The position numbers and the translations under genes are program-made. Below, one piece after another: positions 28,452 to 38,700 of a stretch of DNA of 40,933 bases (positions are counted from its first letter, which is position 1; each line of letters begins with the position of its first letter). The DNA is taken from the IMG/VR virus record IMGVR_UViG_3300031673_000170, positions 1-40,933 of that record; one strand, given 5' to 3'. This DNA comes from a virus. Under the pieces are notes generated by a model, which saw only the letters and a program-made list of their open reading frames with translations, was not told where the DNA came from and searched no databases.

Positions 28452-29348
28452 ATGAGTAGCAGTGTACAGGTGTTAGCAGATAAAAATCTCATACAACCGC
28501 CAAAATGGTTACCGTTAAACGTACACTACGAAACCATCATGGGGTCCGTTGCTTACGGCGTGTCGAGTGATACATCCGACATGGATGTCTACGGTTTCTG
28601 CATCCCGCCGAAGGAAATCATCTTTCCGCATCTGGCCGGTGAAATACAGGACTTCGGCAGGCAGAAGAAGAGGTTCGAGGAGTTTCAGCAACATAGGGTA
28701 GTTTATGGGGATAAGACCTACGATCTGTTAATTTACAGCATCGTAAAGTATTTTTCGTTGTGTATGGAAAATAACCCTAACATGATCGATTCCCTTTTCA
28801 CGCCTGACAGCTGTGTTCTCCACATCAGTTCGGTAGGGCTTATGGTGCGGGAACAACGGCAGCTGTTCTTGCACAAGGGGGCCTGGCATAAGTTCAAGGG
28901 TTATGCCTACAGCCAGATACACAAACTGAAGAATAAGAACCCGGCCGGAAAACGTTTGGAGTTGGTTGAGAAGTACGGGTATGACACAAAATTCGCTTAT
29001 CATACGGTTCGACTGCTAAACGAGATTGAGATGATATTGTCTGAGGGTACTTTGGATTTGCAGCGTAATCGGGAGCAGCTTAAATCGATTCGGCGTGGCG
29101 ATTGGAGTGAACAGGCTGTTCTTGATTATTTCAGTCAGAAGGAATTAAGTTTGGAGGGACTATATCAGTCCAGCAAACTGAGACATGGTCCTGATGAGGA
29201 GGCGATTAAGGCCTTGTTGCTTAATTGCCTGGAGCACCATTACGGCAGCCTTGACAAGTGTGTGGTCAAGGTTGGTGTAGCCGAGTCTTACTTAAATGAG
29301 ATCACCGCGGTTGTTGACAGGTGGAGAAATACGGGGAGATCAACGTGA
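28452..29348 (+). CDS. RlaP-type nucleotidyltransferase
   Basis: A 298-residue protein. The nucleotidyltransferase active site is MGSVAYGVSSDTSDMDVYG (about residues 30-48, GS plus D-x-D). It continues with YDLLIYSIVKYFSLCMENNP and NMIDSLFTP, the pattern of family RlaP (PF10127), often near RNA ligases in phages and bacteria. The C-terminal helical part reads YHTVRLLNEIEMILSEGTLD. The substrate is unknown; RNA end modification or repair is plausible given the tRNA and tmRNA of this phage. It ends in GTGA overlap with the next gene. Confidence 0.82.
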   Translation: MSSSVQVLADKNLIQPPKWLPLNVHYETIMGSVAYGVSSDTSDMDVYGFCIPPKEIIFPHLAGEIQDFGRQKKRFEEFQQHRVVYGDKTYDLLIYSIVKYFSLCMENNPNMIDSLFTPDSCVLHISSVGLMVREQRQLFLHKGAWHKFKGYAYSQIHKLKNKNPAGKRLELVEKYGYDTKFAYHTVRLLNEIEMILSEGTLDLQRNREQLKSIRRGDWSEQAVLDYFSQKELSLEGLYQSSKLRHGPDEEAIKALLLNCLEHHYGSLDKCVVKVGVAESYLNEITAVVDRWRNTGRST

Positions 29349-29917
29349 AATATCATTGCGGTCATTTGGGCTGTGACATATGCGGGGCGCGTCATTGTTC
29401 TGATGTTACGCTGATGCTAATCAATTTCAATGAATTCGAGGTGTGTGAAGCCTGCGCGAGGCTTGCCGTAAAGATTGCCGTTGACATGGCTGAGACTTTT
29501 GGCGGTACAATAATTGATCCCGCGAAGCCGTGTGGGAATATAACAACGAAAGGACATGGAGATAACATGGCTGAAAAACCTAAGAACGAAAAGATGGCGT
29601 TGGATTGGAACAAGATTGGGGACGTGGCCGACGAGGTTGGTGAGGACATCCTTGCCATCATCAAGCCGTTCCTGCCTGCGCTCAAGCGGGAGGGCGAGGA
29701 GTTGTTTGAGGGGTTCATCAAGCACCTGCTGGATAAGGATTACGACAAGATAGATCGGATGATGTACGAGAAGATGACGATCGAGGAGCGGCGTGAGCTG
29801 GAAGATGCCGTGCTCAGGGATGCGCGTGATGCAGTCCGTGCACGTTTCAGGCGCAAGGAGCTTACCAAGCAGATTTTGACCAAGGCGTTGATACGGATTG
29901 CCTTGGCGCTTCTTTAA
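29345..29917 (+). CDS. Zinc-finger protein with a probable internal second start
   Basis: GTG 29345 has GGGGAG six bases upstream and overlaps the previous stop. Residues 1-45 hold cysteines (YHCGHLGCDICGARHC; VCEACARLAV). An in-frame ATG at 29568 has its own strong site (GGAGATAAC), so a 116-residue shorter product (MAEKPKNEKMALDWNKIGDV) may also be made. The C-terminal part is charged and helical (RELEDAVLRDARDAVRARFR) with a hydrophobic end (QILTKALIRIALALL). Either one gene with two products or a fusion of two genes by loss of a stop. Confidence 0.65.
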   Translation: MKYHCGHLGCDICGARHCSDVTLMLINFNEFEVCEACARLAVKIAVDMAETFGGTIIDPAKPCGNITTKGHGDNMAEKPKNEKMALDWNKIGDVADEVGEDILAIIKPFLPALKREGEELFEGFIKHLLDKDYDKIDRMMYEKMTIEERRELEDAVLRDARDAVRARFRRKELTKQILTKALIRIALALL

Positions 29918-29927
29918 GGAGGTTCGT

Positions 29928-30638
29928 GTGGCTCGTGTTTGTTGTGATAAACCGCTCGAGTTCAGGTTTTGCCCGACTTGCGGAAAAGACAGCCTGGAGT
30001 TCGAGTGCCTGGTGGAAATCCTGACGTACTTACGCCACAAGCTGACCCGTGAGCGAAAGAACGTGGCAGAAATAAAGGTCGCTGCTGAGTGCGATGACAA
30101 AACTACTAACCTCTGGCGGCGTTCAATCTTGGCCAAGCGTGAACGTGCTGAGGCCAAGCTGGTTGGCTGGATTGTACGAATAGAGACGCTTCTTCACGAG
30201 TTGGCGCTGACTGAGCAAAATAGCGACGGTCTCAAACAGTCTGAAACAGTTTGCACGGCTGTCACTTGTTGCGGTAAAACAATCGAGGTCAGATTTTGTC
30301 CGGTCTGCGGTGAGGATTGCATGAGACCTGACTGTTTGGTGGACATCTTGAAGTATTTCCGCAGTGTATTGAAAGGTTTCAGAGTTCGCTTGGCGAATAC
30401 AAATGAGACAATTGAGAAGGCAGGTCATAAAGTTCGTAGTTCTGATTCTGCGCATGATAAACGCGTTCGCAAGGGTTCACTCGACCTGGAGTATTCGCGT
30501 TTCCTATATGCCAAGGAGAACCAGCTTCATCTTAAGCGTGTAGTGGAGAAGTGGGGCAACTGGGCTGCACGTCTGGAGGGGATTGTCCGCGACTTGAAGT
30601 TGGAAACGCAACTGGCCGAGGTTTGCAAAAAGAAATAA
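29928..30638 (+). CDS. Protein with duplicated zinc-ribbon plus helix module
   Basis: AAGGAGG lies five bases before GTG 29928. The 236-residue product contains the same unit twice: VCCDKPLEFRFCPTCGKDSL (near residue 5) and TCCGKTIEVRFCPVCGEDCM (near 120). Each is followed by a leucine/arginine-rich helical region (VEILTYLRHKLTRERKN; VDILKYFRSVLKGFRVR). Internal duplication is obvious. Zinc binding by C-C-x(n)-C-P-x-C-G is likely. It may contact nucleic acids; function unknown. Confidence 0.75.
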   Translation: MARVCCDKPLEFRFCPTCGKDSLEFECLVEILTYLRHKLTRERKNVAEIKVAAECDDKTTNLWRRSILAKRERAEAKLVGWIVRIETLLHELALTEQNSDGLKQSETVCTAVTCCGKTIEVRFCPVCGEDCMRPDCLVDILKYFRSVLKGFRVRLANTNETIEKAGHKVRSSDSAHDKRVRKGSLDLEYSRFLYAKENQLHLKRVVEKWGNWAARLEGIVRDLKLETQLAEVCKKK

Positions 30639-30648
30639 GGGGGTTGCG

Positions 30649-30855
30649 GTGAAACAGTACGAGGAGAACGGTGACATTCTTACGACCCCCGTCTACGTTG
30701 GGTCGATCGAGGATGTTGAGAAGGCCAGTAAGTGTGAACACAAGCGCTGGATTCAGAGTGAGGTAAAGCTTTCGCCGAAATACGCGGAAGCGATTATGGA
30801 GCGGTGTGCGGGTTGTGTAGCTACACGGCTCCGTGTTCCGAGAAAGCGCAGATAA
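30649..30855 (+). CDS. Small basic protein (68 residues), GTG start
   Basis: AAGGGGG lies six bases before GTG. The product starts MKQYEENGDILTTPVYVGSI, then CEHKRWIQSEVKLSPKYAEA, then ERCAGCVATRLRVPRKRR. Cysteines C-E-H and C-A-G-C may form one metal site, and the end is strongly basic. No family is recognised. Confidence 0.65.
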   Translation: MKQYEENGDILTTPVYVGSIEDVEKASKCEHKRWIQSEVKLSPKYAEAIMERCAGCVATRLRVPRKRR

Positions 30856-30856
30856 A

Positions 30857-31465
30857 ATGGAAGTCGTCGCCCACATAAGGTTCACAACCCCGTCGTTGGG
30901 GAATGCGCGAAACGAGCGCTGTGACAAGATGTTGCGCAACAGCACAGGTGAAGTCATTTATCTGCAATCCTGGTGGCGTGCTGGATTTCGCTATGCGGCC
31001 CAGGCACGGGGATTGCCCGTTAAAATCGTTGACATGGTTCAAGCTGATCCCGTTGTGAAAGGAACGACAACCATCCATCGTCGCTTCTACTCGGCGCAAG
31101 ACTTCAAGGAGCATGAGGCCTTTGAAGCTGGCGCCGAGTTGGAGGTACGGTTTTGTTTACCGCAGCGCATGAGCGTCACCCAGTTTCGTGATTTGTTGGA
31201 GATGGCTGGGTGTTTTGTAGGCATCAGCCCTTACGGTTACAGACAGGATTATGGACGATTCGTTGTACTTAGCGTTGAGCCGTTGTCTCGTGCGAGGAGG
31301 AAGCATGAATGCTGTAATCAGGCGGAGCGGGAATCTCATCCACGTGTTTCCCGCGCTGAAGGAGCAGTTGGCGCCCCAGTTGACCTACACCAAGCGCATC
31401 CAGGAGGGGGGAAACGCGAGGGAGGCGAAGTATCAGACAATCGAGTTATGGAGCCTGGTGGATGA
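30857..31465 (+). CDS. Unknown protein overlapping the SF2 helicase start by 162 bases
   Basis: ATG 30857 follows GCGCAGATAAA directly after the previous stop. Residues 1-150 look genuine: MEVVAHIRFTTPSLGNARNE, then VIYLQSWWRAGFRYAAQARG and QFRDLLEMAGCFVGISPYGY. This resembles a family of phage proteins of unknown function. The last about 54 residues read through the helicase start in another frame (VSRAEGAVGAPVDLHQAHPG) and look like noise; a stop codon may have been lost. The true functional end is probably near 31303. Confidence 0.6.
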   Translation: MEVVAHIRFTTPSLGNARNERCDKMLRNSTGEVIYLQSWWRAGFRYAAQARGLPVKIVDMVQADPVVKGTTTIHRRFYSAQDFKEHEAFEAGAELEVRFCLPQRMSVTQFRDLLEMAGCFVGISPYGYRQDYGRFVVLSVEPLSRARRKHECCNQAERESHPRVSRAEGAVGAPVDLHQAHPGGGKREGGEVSDNRVMEPGG

Positions 31466-32738
31466 AGGCTTGCTTTGCCCCGCTGGTTTTACCTGTCGTG
31501 TGTCGTCCATTCTAAGAAAGCTTGGTTACGCCATACGGTTTGAGGATTACCGCGAGCGTAGACTTGCGGAGCCGGACCTGTCGTTGTTGGATCCGCTGCG
31601 TGATGGCCAGGAAGAGATCATCGTTTCCATTGTGGCTTCCGATTGTGGCGTTATAGAAGCGCCCACAGGCAGCGGCAAAAGTTTTATCATACGACAGGTG
31701 TGCAAGATCTGGCCCACGGCAAACATCATCATCTGTTCTCCATACACTGATCTTATTCGTCAAACCTATTCAGAGCTTAAAGAGCTGATTCAGTTTGAGC
31801 AGATCGGCATGATTGGCGGCGGCAAGAGTGAGACGGGTCGGCGCGTCAGCTGTGTGGTGGATCGCAGCCTGATGAAGTGTGACCTTTCCAAGTGCGACAT
31901 CTTTATATTTGATGAGGTTCATCGTGCAGCTGCGCCCAAGACGGCTGAGGCGCTTGTAAAGGTTCGCAACGCCCGCATGTTTGGGTTCAGCGCATCGCCA
32001 TACGGCCGGGCTGACCGGGCGGACTTGGAGATGGAAGGATTCTTTGGGCAACGCGTATGTGAGCTGTCATATCAGGATGTGCAGAAGACGGGGTCTATCG
32101 TTCCGATCCAGGTCTGCATTTATGACACGGCACATTTTGACCCGGTGCAGGCCGACACCACCAGCGCATTAGAGCGGAGAGGGGTATGGCGCAATGCGCA
32201 GCGCAACATCTTGATTGAGCAAGTGGTACGTCAATTGCAGCAAAAAATCGAGGATCCACAGATCCTCATTTCCGTAAAAACAGTTGAGCACGCGGTCTTC
32301 CTCGGAAAGCAACTTCCTGACTTCAAGCTGTGTTACGGTTCCATGGGGGCTGATAAGCGAAAGAGGTGGGAGAAGTGGGGGCTCATTCAAGAGAACACGC
32401 ATCCCATAAGCGCGCGGCAGCGGGAAGAGCTGTACAACGATTTTCGTTCCGGTGCAGTCCGGCGGGTTATTGCAACCGGGGTATGGTCTACAGGCGTGGA
32501 CTTCCCGGCATTGAACGTACTGATTCGCGCCGACGGTCAATCGGGCGATATTGCAAACACTCAGATACCTGGTCGTGTAACGCGTTACAGTGAGGGGAAG
32601 GACGTCGGCATCATAATCGATTTTGACGATGCCTATAACGAGACGTTGAAGAAGCGGGCCGAGCGGAGGATCAAGGCCTACGGGAGAAAGGGATGGAGCG
32701 TAACGCTGGCGTCAACAACGAATTACCGCGCGCAATGA
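31304..32738 (+). CDS. SF2 DNA helicase (UvsW-like)
   Basis: GAGGAGG lies five bases before ATG 31304. The 477-residue product has Walker A APTGSGKSF (about 118-126), motif Ia, DEVH box FIFDEVHRAA (about 200), motif III GFSASPYGR, motif V TGVWSTGVDFPALNVLIRAD and motif VI QIPGRVTR (about 420). The N-terminal domain resembles the DNA-binding part of phage UvsW-type helicases. UvsW in T4 drives recombination-dependent replication and fork regression. It stands at the head of the replication operon and overlaps the next gene by 46 bases. Confidence 0.87.
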
Positions 32739-33274
32739 CCAGAGATGACAAGGTCGCCATTTACGTGGAGGCGTTGCGGGATGCTTACTATCGTTTACGT
32801 AAGCGCATTGACCCGCGGTTCATGGGGCTTTCCGTTAGTTACAACGAACGGCTCGAGCCCATTGCGGAGGCGCTTATAGACCACAATGGGGATCCTTACT
32901 CTTATCTGCTGTTTGTGTTTGATCGTTTACTTGAATATGGAGATGCGGTTTATCCAAACATGTTCATAAGTCAGAAGATGCTCAATCGTTTTTTCGAATG
33001 GCGGCCTGTTCGAATTGAACAATTGAGGCGTATTGTTCATACTCAAGAGGTGCTTGTGAAGGCCGCGTTGCGTGATGGTCTTGGTTTGCCTGAGATACTT
33101 CTGGACATGAATTTTCAAATGGGCGCACCGTTTCGTTATGCGCTGGCATACTCCAACGGTCTGCCTGAAATCGCTGAACGTTTCAGGGAGGAAACGGAGC
33201 GTATGCTCATTTTTGAGCCGTACTACAAAGAGCTTCTGGGTAATTGGTTGCCGGAAAGGATGAAGAATGTCTAA
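32693..33274 (+). CDS. Unknown protein between the two helicases (193 residues)
   Basis: GGAGAAAGGG precedes ATG 32693 within the helicase gene. The product is helical and soluble: DDKVAIYVEALRDAYYRLRK, NGDPYSYLLFVFDRLLEYGD, PVRIEQLRRIVHTQEVLVKA. No Walker motifs or zinc sites. Placed between an SF2 helicase and a DnaB-type helicase, with overlaps on both sides, it could be a helicase loader or accessory factor; that is from position only. Confidence 0.7.
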   Translation: MERNAGVNNELPRAMTRDDKVAIYVEALRDAYYRLRKRIDPRFMGLSVSYNERLEPIAEALIDHNGDPYSYLLFVFDRLLEYGDAVYPNMFISQKMLNRFFEWRPVRIEQLRRIVHTQEVLVKAALRDGLGLPEILLDMNFQMGAPFRYALAYSNGLPEIAERFREETERMLIFEPYYKELLGNWLPERMKNV

Positions 33275-34718
33275 GTTCATGACGCAGCTTGGGCGTGCAG
33301 ACTTGGACCTGCTAACCGCATACCTGGTCAGGTGTGAACGCGTGCTGCGCATTGCCGTACACAAGTTGAACGTTGAGGACTTCAATGAATCGGACGAGTT
33401 CAAGCATCAGCTTGTGTGGGATGTAAACAAGTCGTACTTCAGCAGGTTTGGCAAGCTGATACCGAAGAACATCCTGCGCAGCATGATTGACACGCGGTTG
33501 GCCAATGCGTCTTCCATATCGCCAGAACGTATTCGCGATACGTATGATCTGGTCGAGGAGATCTACACGGTCAGGCCTGAGGAAGATCTTGTTCCTGAGT
33601 ATGGCGAGCACATTCTTGGCATTTTCTTGATGCGCAGGCGTGTGCACGATTACCTGGTTGAAACAGTTGAGTCCGGGGTTACGCCGCAGGACGTGGCGAT
33701 GCAGCTTGCCATTCGGCAGCGGCAGGCCACGGTGGCTACAGCCTCGTTGCATATACCCACCGTGGATAACATGGATGACACGGTTGGGGCCATACCGCGT
33801 GAACCCACGGGCATTGGCTTTTTGGATGAGTTGATGGGCGGTTTCAGACCCAATGAGTTGTATGGGTTGTTGGCGCCGTCCGGTGGCGGAAAGACGACGT
33901 TGACGCATCAGTTGGCTGCGTCATACGCCATGGCTCACGGCAAGTACGTTCTCGTGTTGTCTTACGAGGAGGCCATCAACCGGGAATACTATACGCCCTT
34001 CAATGCTTTCATTTCCCAGGTTCCGCGTTCACGGCTTGACGCCGTTGCGGACTTTTCTCAGTTGTTGCCGGAGGATAAGGAGAAGTTGGCGGCGGGGCGG
34101 CGGCGCGTGAACGGCCGCGTGTTGTACATGGATCATTCCGGTTCTGGCGACAGTCGTGCTGGTTTCGGTGGCGTGGCTGAAGTGGATGCGGCCATTTTGC
34201 GTTGTCGGGACATGGGGGTTCCCATATCCGGCGTGATCATTGACTGGTTTTATCCGTTGATGTCACGGGCCTGGGCTTTGTATTCCGGGCTTCAGCGCAT
34301 AGAGCAGCGTGCGTTCGCCTTGCAGCTTGTGGACGAGATGAAGATGGTGGCCGGCACGCATAAGTGTTGGGTGTGGGTCAACCATCAAATAGCTTCTGCC
34401 GAGGCTAAGAAGAAGCGTGCGTTGGAGTGGAATGACTCGGCTGAATTCAAGAGTTTGGCCTGGTTCATGAACGGTTGCTTTACCATCAGCGCCATGGATA
34501 CGGTGGGCATTTGCAAGATCAAATACTCGAAGGCTCGAAACGTGAAGGTTGGAGAATACACGATCATGTTGAAAGGTGATGTAGCCACCTTTGAGTCTTT
34601 AAGCGGAGACTGGGTGCCTGATCGTAATGGCGAGTACAAGCGGGCAGGTGAAGAGGGGCTGGTGCCTGGGGTACGCCTTGGAGATGACGATGATGAAGCC
34701 GGAAGCACAGCGAGTTGA
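33267..34718 (+). CDS. Replicative DnaB-type helicase
   Basis: A 483-residue protein. The N-terminal domain is helical. The RecA core begins at FLDELMGGFRPNELYGLLAP, with Walker A APSGGGKTTLTHQ (about 203-215), Walker B SGVIIDWFYPL (about 320-330) and a sensor WVNHQIA (about 370). A C-terminal acidic tail (GDDDDEAGS) is typical of proteins contacting polymerase or SSB. It unwinds the fork 5' to 3' in DnaB/gp41 relatives. It overlaps the primase start by 29 bases, as expected for a primosome pair. Confidence 0.88.
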   Translation: MSKFMTQLGRADLDLLTAYLVRCERVLRIAVHKLNVEDFNESDEFKHQLVWDVNKSYFSRFGKLIPKNILRSMIDTRLANASSISPERIRDTYDLVEEIYTVRPEEDLVPEYGEHILGIFLMRRRVHDYLVETVESGVTPQDVAMQLAIRQRQATVATASLHIPTVDNMDDTVGAIPREPTGIGFLDELMGGFRPNELYGLLAPSGGGKTTLTHQLAASYAMAHGKYVLVLSYEEAINREYYTPFNAFISQVPRSRLDAVADFSQLLPEDKEKLAAGRRRVNGRVLYMDHSGSGDSRAGFGGVAEVDAAILRCRDMGVPISGVIIDWFYPLMSRAWALYSGLQRIEQRAFALQLVDEMKMVAGTHKCWVWVNHQIASAEAKKKRALEWNDSAEFKSLAWFMNGCFTISAMDTVGICKIKYSKARNVKVGEYTIMLKGDVATFESLSGDWVPDRNGEYKRAGEEGLVPGVRLGDDDDEAGSTAS

Positions 34719-35784
34719 GTTTGTCGCTAAGCCGTTGAATACGAAGTTGTACGAGGCGCTGCTGCGCCGGTTCGGAATTGTCAAGATCTCCAACGAAGGG
34801 CAGCGTTGGCTTTCTCGCGTAAGGCTTGGCATGCTTGAAACAGCCGTTAAACATTCTTCAGAGGAGGTGGTTGATAGCGGCGAGCATTACAGGGTCAACT
34901 GCCCTTACTGCAACGATAAGCGTTACCGTCTTTACATCAATTATCGTTGGAATACCTACAGTCTGGAGGGGAAACCTTTTGGCAGGTATCTCATATACTG
35001 TTTCAATGAAAACTGTAACATGTCCAATTTTGAAGAGGAGCTTAAGCCTTACGTGACGCAGCGGCCCACCATTGGCAGACCGCACGAGCTTGAACTGGAT
35101 AAGACGGAGAACTTCAAGGAGGTTACGTTGCCGGGCCAGTGTGTTCCGGTGTGCAGTCTTCCAGACGGGCATCCGGCGCTTCAATACATAAAGGCGCGTA
35201 AATTTGATCCTGGTGAGTTGTCGGTTGAGTGGGGTTTGCACTACTGCGCCACGGCGCCTGTCAGCGATGATTATCACGCGGGCCTGGTGCGTGGTCGGTT
35301 GATCATTCCCGTCTTTTGGCACGGCAAGATGGTTGGCTGGCAGACGCGAGCCATCGACGAGAAGTCTTCACCGAAATACTACACGATGCCCGGGTTGAAA
35401 AAGACCAAGATGTTGTTCAACGGGGATCGAGCGAGTCAGTACAAGTTTGGTGTGGTTGTTGAGGGTGTGTTTGACGCGTTCAGGGTTGGTCCGCGCGCTG
35501 TAGCCGTTCTTGGTTGTGAATTGTCCTACAAGCACCGCGAGCTGATCCTGGATTACTGGAGCACGGGCGCGGTGTGTATCGTTCTTGATCCGGAGGCCTT
35601 GGATGATCTTGAGCGCATGGAGCGGATAAGCGCCATGCTCAATCCAACCAACTTCCGGTGGGGATCCTTCACGTTGATGCTTCCATACGGTGAAGATCCG
35701 GGATCCATGGATCGCGATACGTTGTGGAACATGATCATTGCTTATGCGCACAACCGTAACATCCCGCTGGCTTCGATGAGGTAA
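34690..35784 (+). CDS. DNA primase with zinc finger and TOPRIM
   Basis: GGAG is six bases before ATG 34690 (a second ATG at 34693). The 364-residue product has a primase zinc finger (NCPYCNDKRYRLYIN near 71; CFNENCNMSNFEE near 104), then a catalytic TOPRIM: VVVEGVFDAFRVG (about 257) and VCIVLDPEALDDLERM (about 297). It is shorter than bacterial DnaG and lacks the helicase-binding domain. It makes RNA primers for lagging-strand synthesis with the helicase encoded just upstream. Confidence 0.87.
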   Translation: MMKPEAQRVEFVAKPLNTKLYEALLRRFGIVKISNEGQRWLSRVRLGMLETAVKHSSEEVVDSGEHYRVNCPYCNDKRYRLYINYRWNTYSLEGKPFGRYLIYCFNENCNMSNFEEELKPYVTQRPTIGRPHELELDKTENFKEVTLPGQCVPVCSLPDGHPALQYIKARKFDPGELSVEWGLHYCATAPVSDDYHAGLVRGRLIIPVFWHGKMVGWQTRAIDEKSSPKYYTMPGLKKTKMLFNGDRASQYKFGVVVEGVFDAFRVGPRAVAVLGCELSYKHRELILDYWSTGAVCIVLDPEALDDLERMERISAMLNPTNFRWGSFTLMLPYGEDPGSMDRDTLWNMIIAYAHNRNIPLASMR

Positions 35785-35789
35785 GTTCA

Positions 35790-38700
35790 ATGTTCTTTCC
35801 ACAAATGTTTTCAAGAGAGCTGCCTGCGGATGCAAGTTGGAGTCCGGAGGCGGAGTCATTTTACCCACTGACACACACATATGAATATGCTGCCAACGAG
35901 CTTGGCTTTTCAGATGCGCATGAGTTGGCGCAGGTTCTTCTTTATCAGCCAACGGAGATGCCGGTGCCGGACGGGACGGGGCTCGGGTTTCGCAACGTGA
36001 CATGGTTGCCGGCCAACCATTACGGCTCCGGGGCCTTTGGGCCGCGGGCTCGGCCTGAGGTGATGGTGATTGGCAAGATGCCCGGCACAGAGGAAATACA
36101 GCAGAAGCGCAACTTCGTGGGAAGGTCCGGGGAGCTGTTGCGCAAAGTTGCCGAGGATGTGGGGTTGAACGTAAATGATTGGCATTGCACGAACACCGTC
36201 AGGTTTCTTCCCGCTGACGGCGGCAAGTCGCTGAAGCCGTTTCATGTTCGAGACTGCATGTCTTTGCTTGCGCAAGAGATCAGCCTGTCCCGGCCCAAGA
36301 CGATACTGCTTACCGGCGCCGATGCGGTTAAGGCTGTTTTTGGAAAACATGCCACGCTCAGCAAGGTGCGAAGTTGTGTATTCGGGATGCCGGGCGTCGC
36401 GGGCCTGGGACACATGCCCTTGGAGATGCAGCGGCTTCCGGCTGATTTCGACGGGATCATGGTGCTGGCTACGATACATCCGGCGGCGGTATTGCGGGAG
36501 GCCGGATATCTCAATGGTTTCATCAAGGACCTGGAGTTGTTCCGTACCGTGCTGGGCGGCCAGACGGATTTCAAAGAGGTTGATCCGGATATGGCGGTGC
36601 TGGACACGGCTGAAGATGTTGAAGCGTTGGTTGAACTGATTTTGAGTGAGGGATACTCCAAGATAGCCGTAGACTGTGAATGGGGCGGCAAGTCTTATTT
36701 GGATGGGGTGTTACGTTCCATCCAGTTGTGCTGGCGTCCGGACGAGACGGCTGTGATTGTCTTTACCAGGGCCGGGAACGTGCCCGCGCAGGACGGGCCT
36801 GGCACGATCCGGATAAAGGAAGCGCTCAGATATCTTTTTGGGCATCCCCACATCAAGCTTATCGGCCACAACATGCGGGCTGACGCCAAGTGGTTGGGTG
36901 ATCAAGTGGCCAACGTAATCGAGAAGACTTGTTTCGATACGATGCTGGCTGACCACATTTTGAATGAGAACGCCGAGCACGGCTTGGACGCGTGCGCCAT
37001 ACGGTTTGCCGGCAAGGGCCGGTATGACCGGGCGTTGACGCGTTGGATGGATGAGGTGGGTTCTGAGGAGATAAGCAAGAACGGGTTCTTGAATGTGCCT
37101 GATGACATTCTTCATCCATACGGGGCCAACGACGTGGATGCTACGTTAAAGTTGGCAACCGTGATGGAAAGCATGTTGGCGCATCCCGGCAACCACCCGG
37201 TTTCGCGTTGCTTTTACGAGATCGTGATGCCGTGCATGATGCCCATTCACGAGATTGAGACCACGGGGATTGTGGCCGATCGTGAACGTATGGAGATGCT
37301 GGTGAACAAATATGCAGCCAAGCGCGACGAGCTGCTGGATAAGATAAGGACGGAGCTTACCCATATTTTTGGCGGTAATGCCGCGGTTGTAGCTGATTTC
37401 GAGCTTGGGGGTTCTGAGGACGATGCAGTCTGCGAGATAAGTCCTGAGCAGGTTGAACGCGCCAAGGCTTCGTCAGCTGCGCTTGCGGCTTTCAATCCGC
37501 GCAGTTACTTGCAGATGGAGAAGTTGTTGTTTGCCAAGCCGCCGGAAGGGTTTGGGCTCACGCCTTTGAAGACCACGGAGAAGCCGGCCCGGATGTGGGT
37601 CGATCTGGATCGTTTGTCCGAGGAGGAGATGCGGTTTATCAGCCCGTCCACGGATGCAGAGTCCATGGAGTTCATTGCGTCGCAGACGGATGAGCCTGTG
37701 GTCAAGTTGATTCAGGACTTCAAGATCATTGACCAGATGATCAAGATGTTTTTGCGTTTGCCGGAGGAAGTGGACGGTCGGCTTGAATATGTGGACGGGT
37801 TGATTGGCAAGATCGATCTGGATGGCAGGATTCGAACCACGATATCCCAGATGAGTGAGACAGGGCGATGGAAATCGTCCAATCCGAATTGTTTCGATCC
37901 GGAAGTCGAGTTGTTGACTTCTCACGGTTGGATCAGCGTTTGTGAGATTTATGAAGGCAGGCACAACCCGGTTGCCGTAGCTCAGATGGATGTCAATACG
38001 GGTGAAATCACGTTTGAGCTGCCGTTGGAATATCAACGAGTTGAAACAACAGTGATGGTTCGGGTTTTCACGGATAAGCAAATAGACCTGGTCATGACGC
38101 CGGATCACAGATGTCTGGTTTATACGCGCGAAATGGAACCGTGTTTTGTTTCCGCAGGCAATTATCCGGAAGATCACAAACAGCTCAATGCAGGTAGATA
38201 TGTGGGTGGAAACGTATCAATGCCTGAGAGTCAAATTGCGCTGATTTGTGCGCTTCAAGCCGATGTGCATGTAACGAAATGGGGAAGTTATGATTTCGGA
38301 TTCAAGAAAGCCAGAAAGATAGAGCGTTTGGAATGGGCTTTGAAAAGTCAGGGCATACACTTCAAGCGTTATGCCGGCAAGACTCGAACAAGATTTTACA
38401 TTTTCAGGGAGGATATACCTGACTGGTTCAAGCTTGTACCTCCTTGGTATCCAGGAAATCGACAGTTTGGTAGTTGGTTGTTGTCTTTGGATCGTGAGTC
38501 TTTATCCATGTTTTCAAGGGAGGTGTGGTTCTGGGGTGGTTGTTACAGACTTCAAAGCATGTTTGCTTCGAAAGACAGGATCAATGTTGATTGGGTTCAG
38601 ATAGTTTCCATCCTGTCTGGCAGACGCGCGAAGATCAGGAAGTACACGTACGGTGAGAATCTTGTTTTGTGGCAAGTGGACGCAACTGATCAGCGTTTCA

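Noticed and set aside
35368-36003. Long antisense frames across the replication genes
   Set aside because: They are shadows of strongly conserved plus-strand primase and polymerase genes, and the same applies to other long minus-strand frames in 11000-40933.
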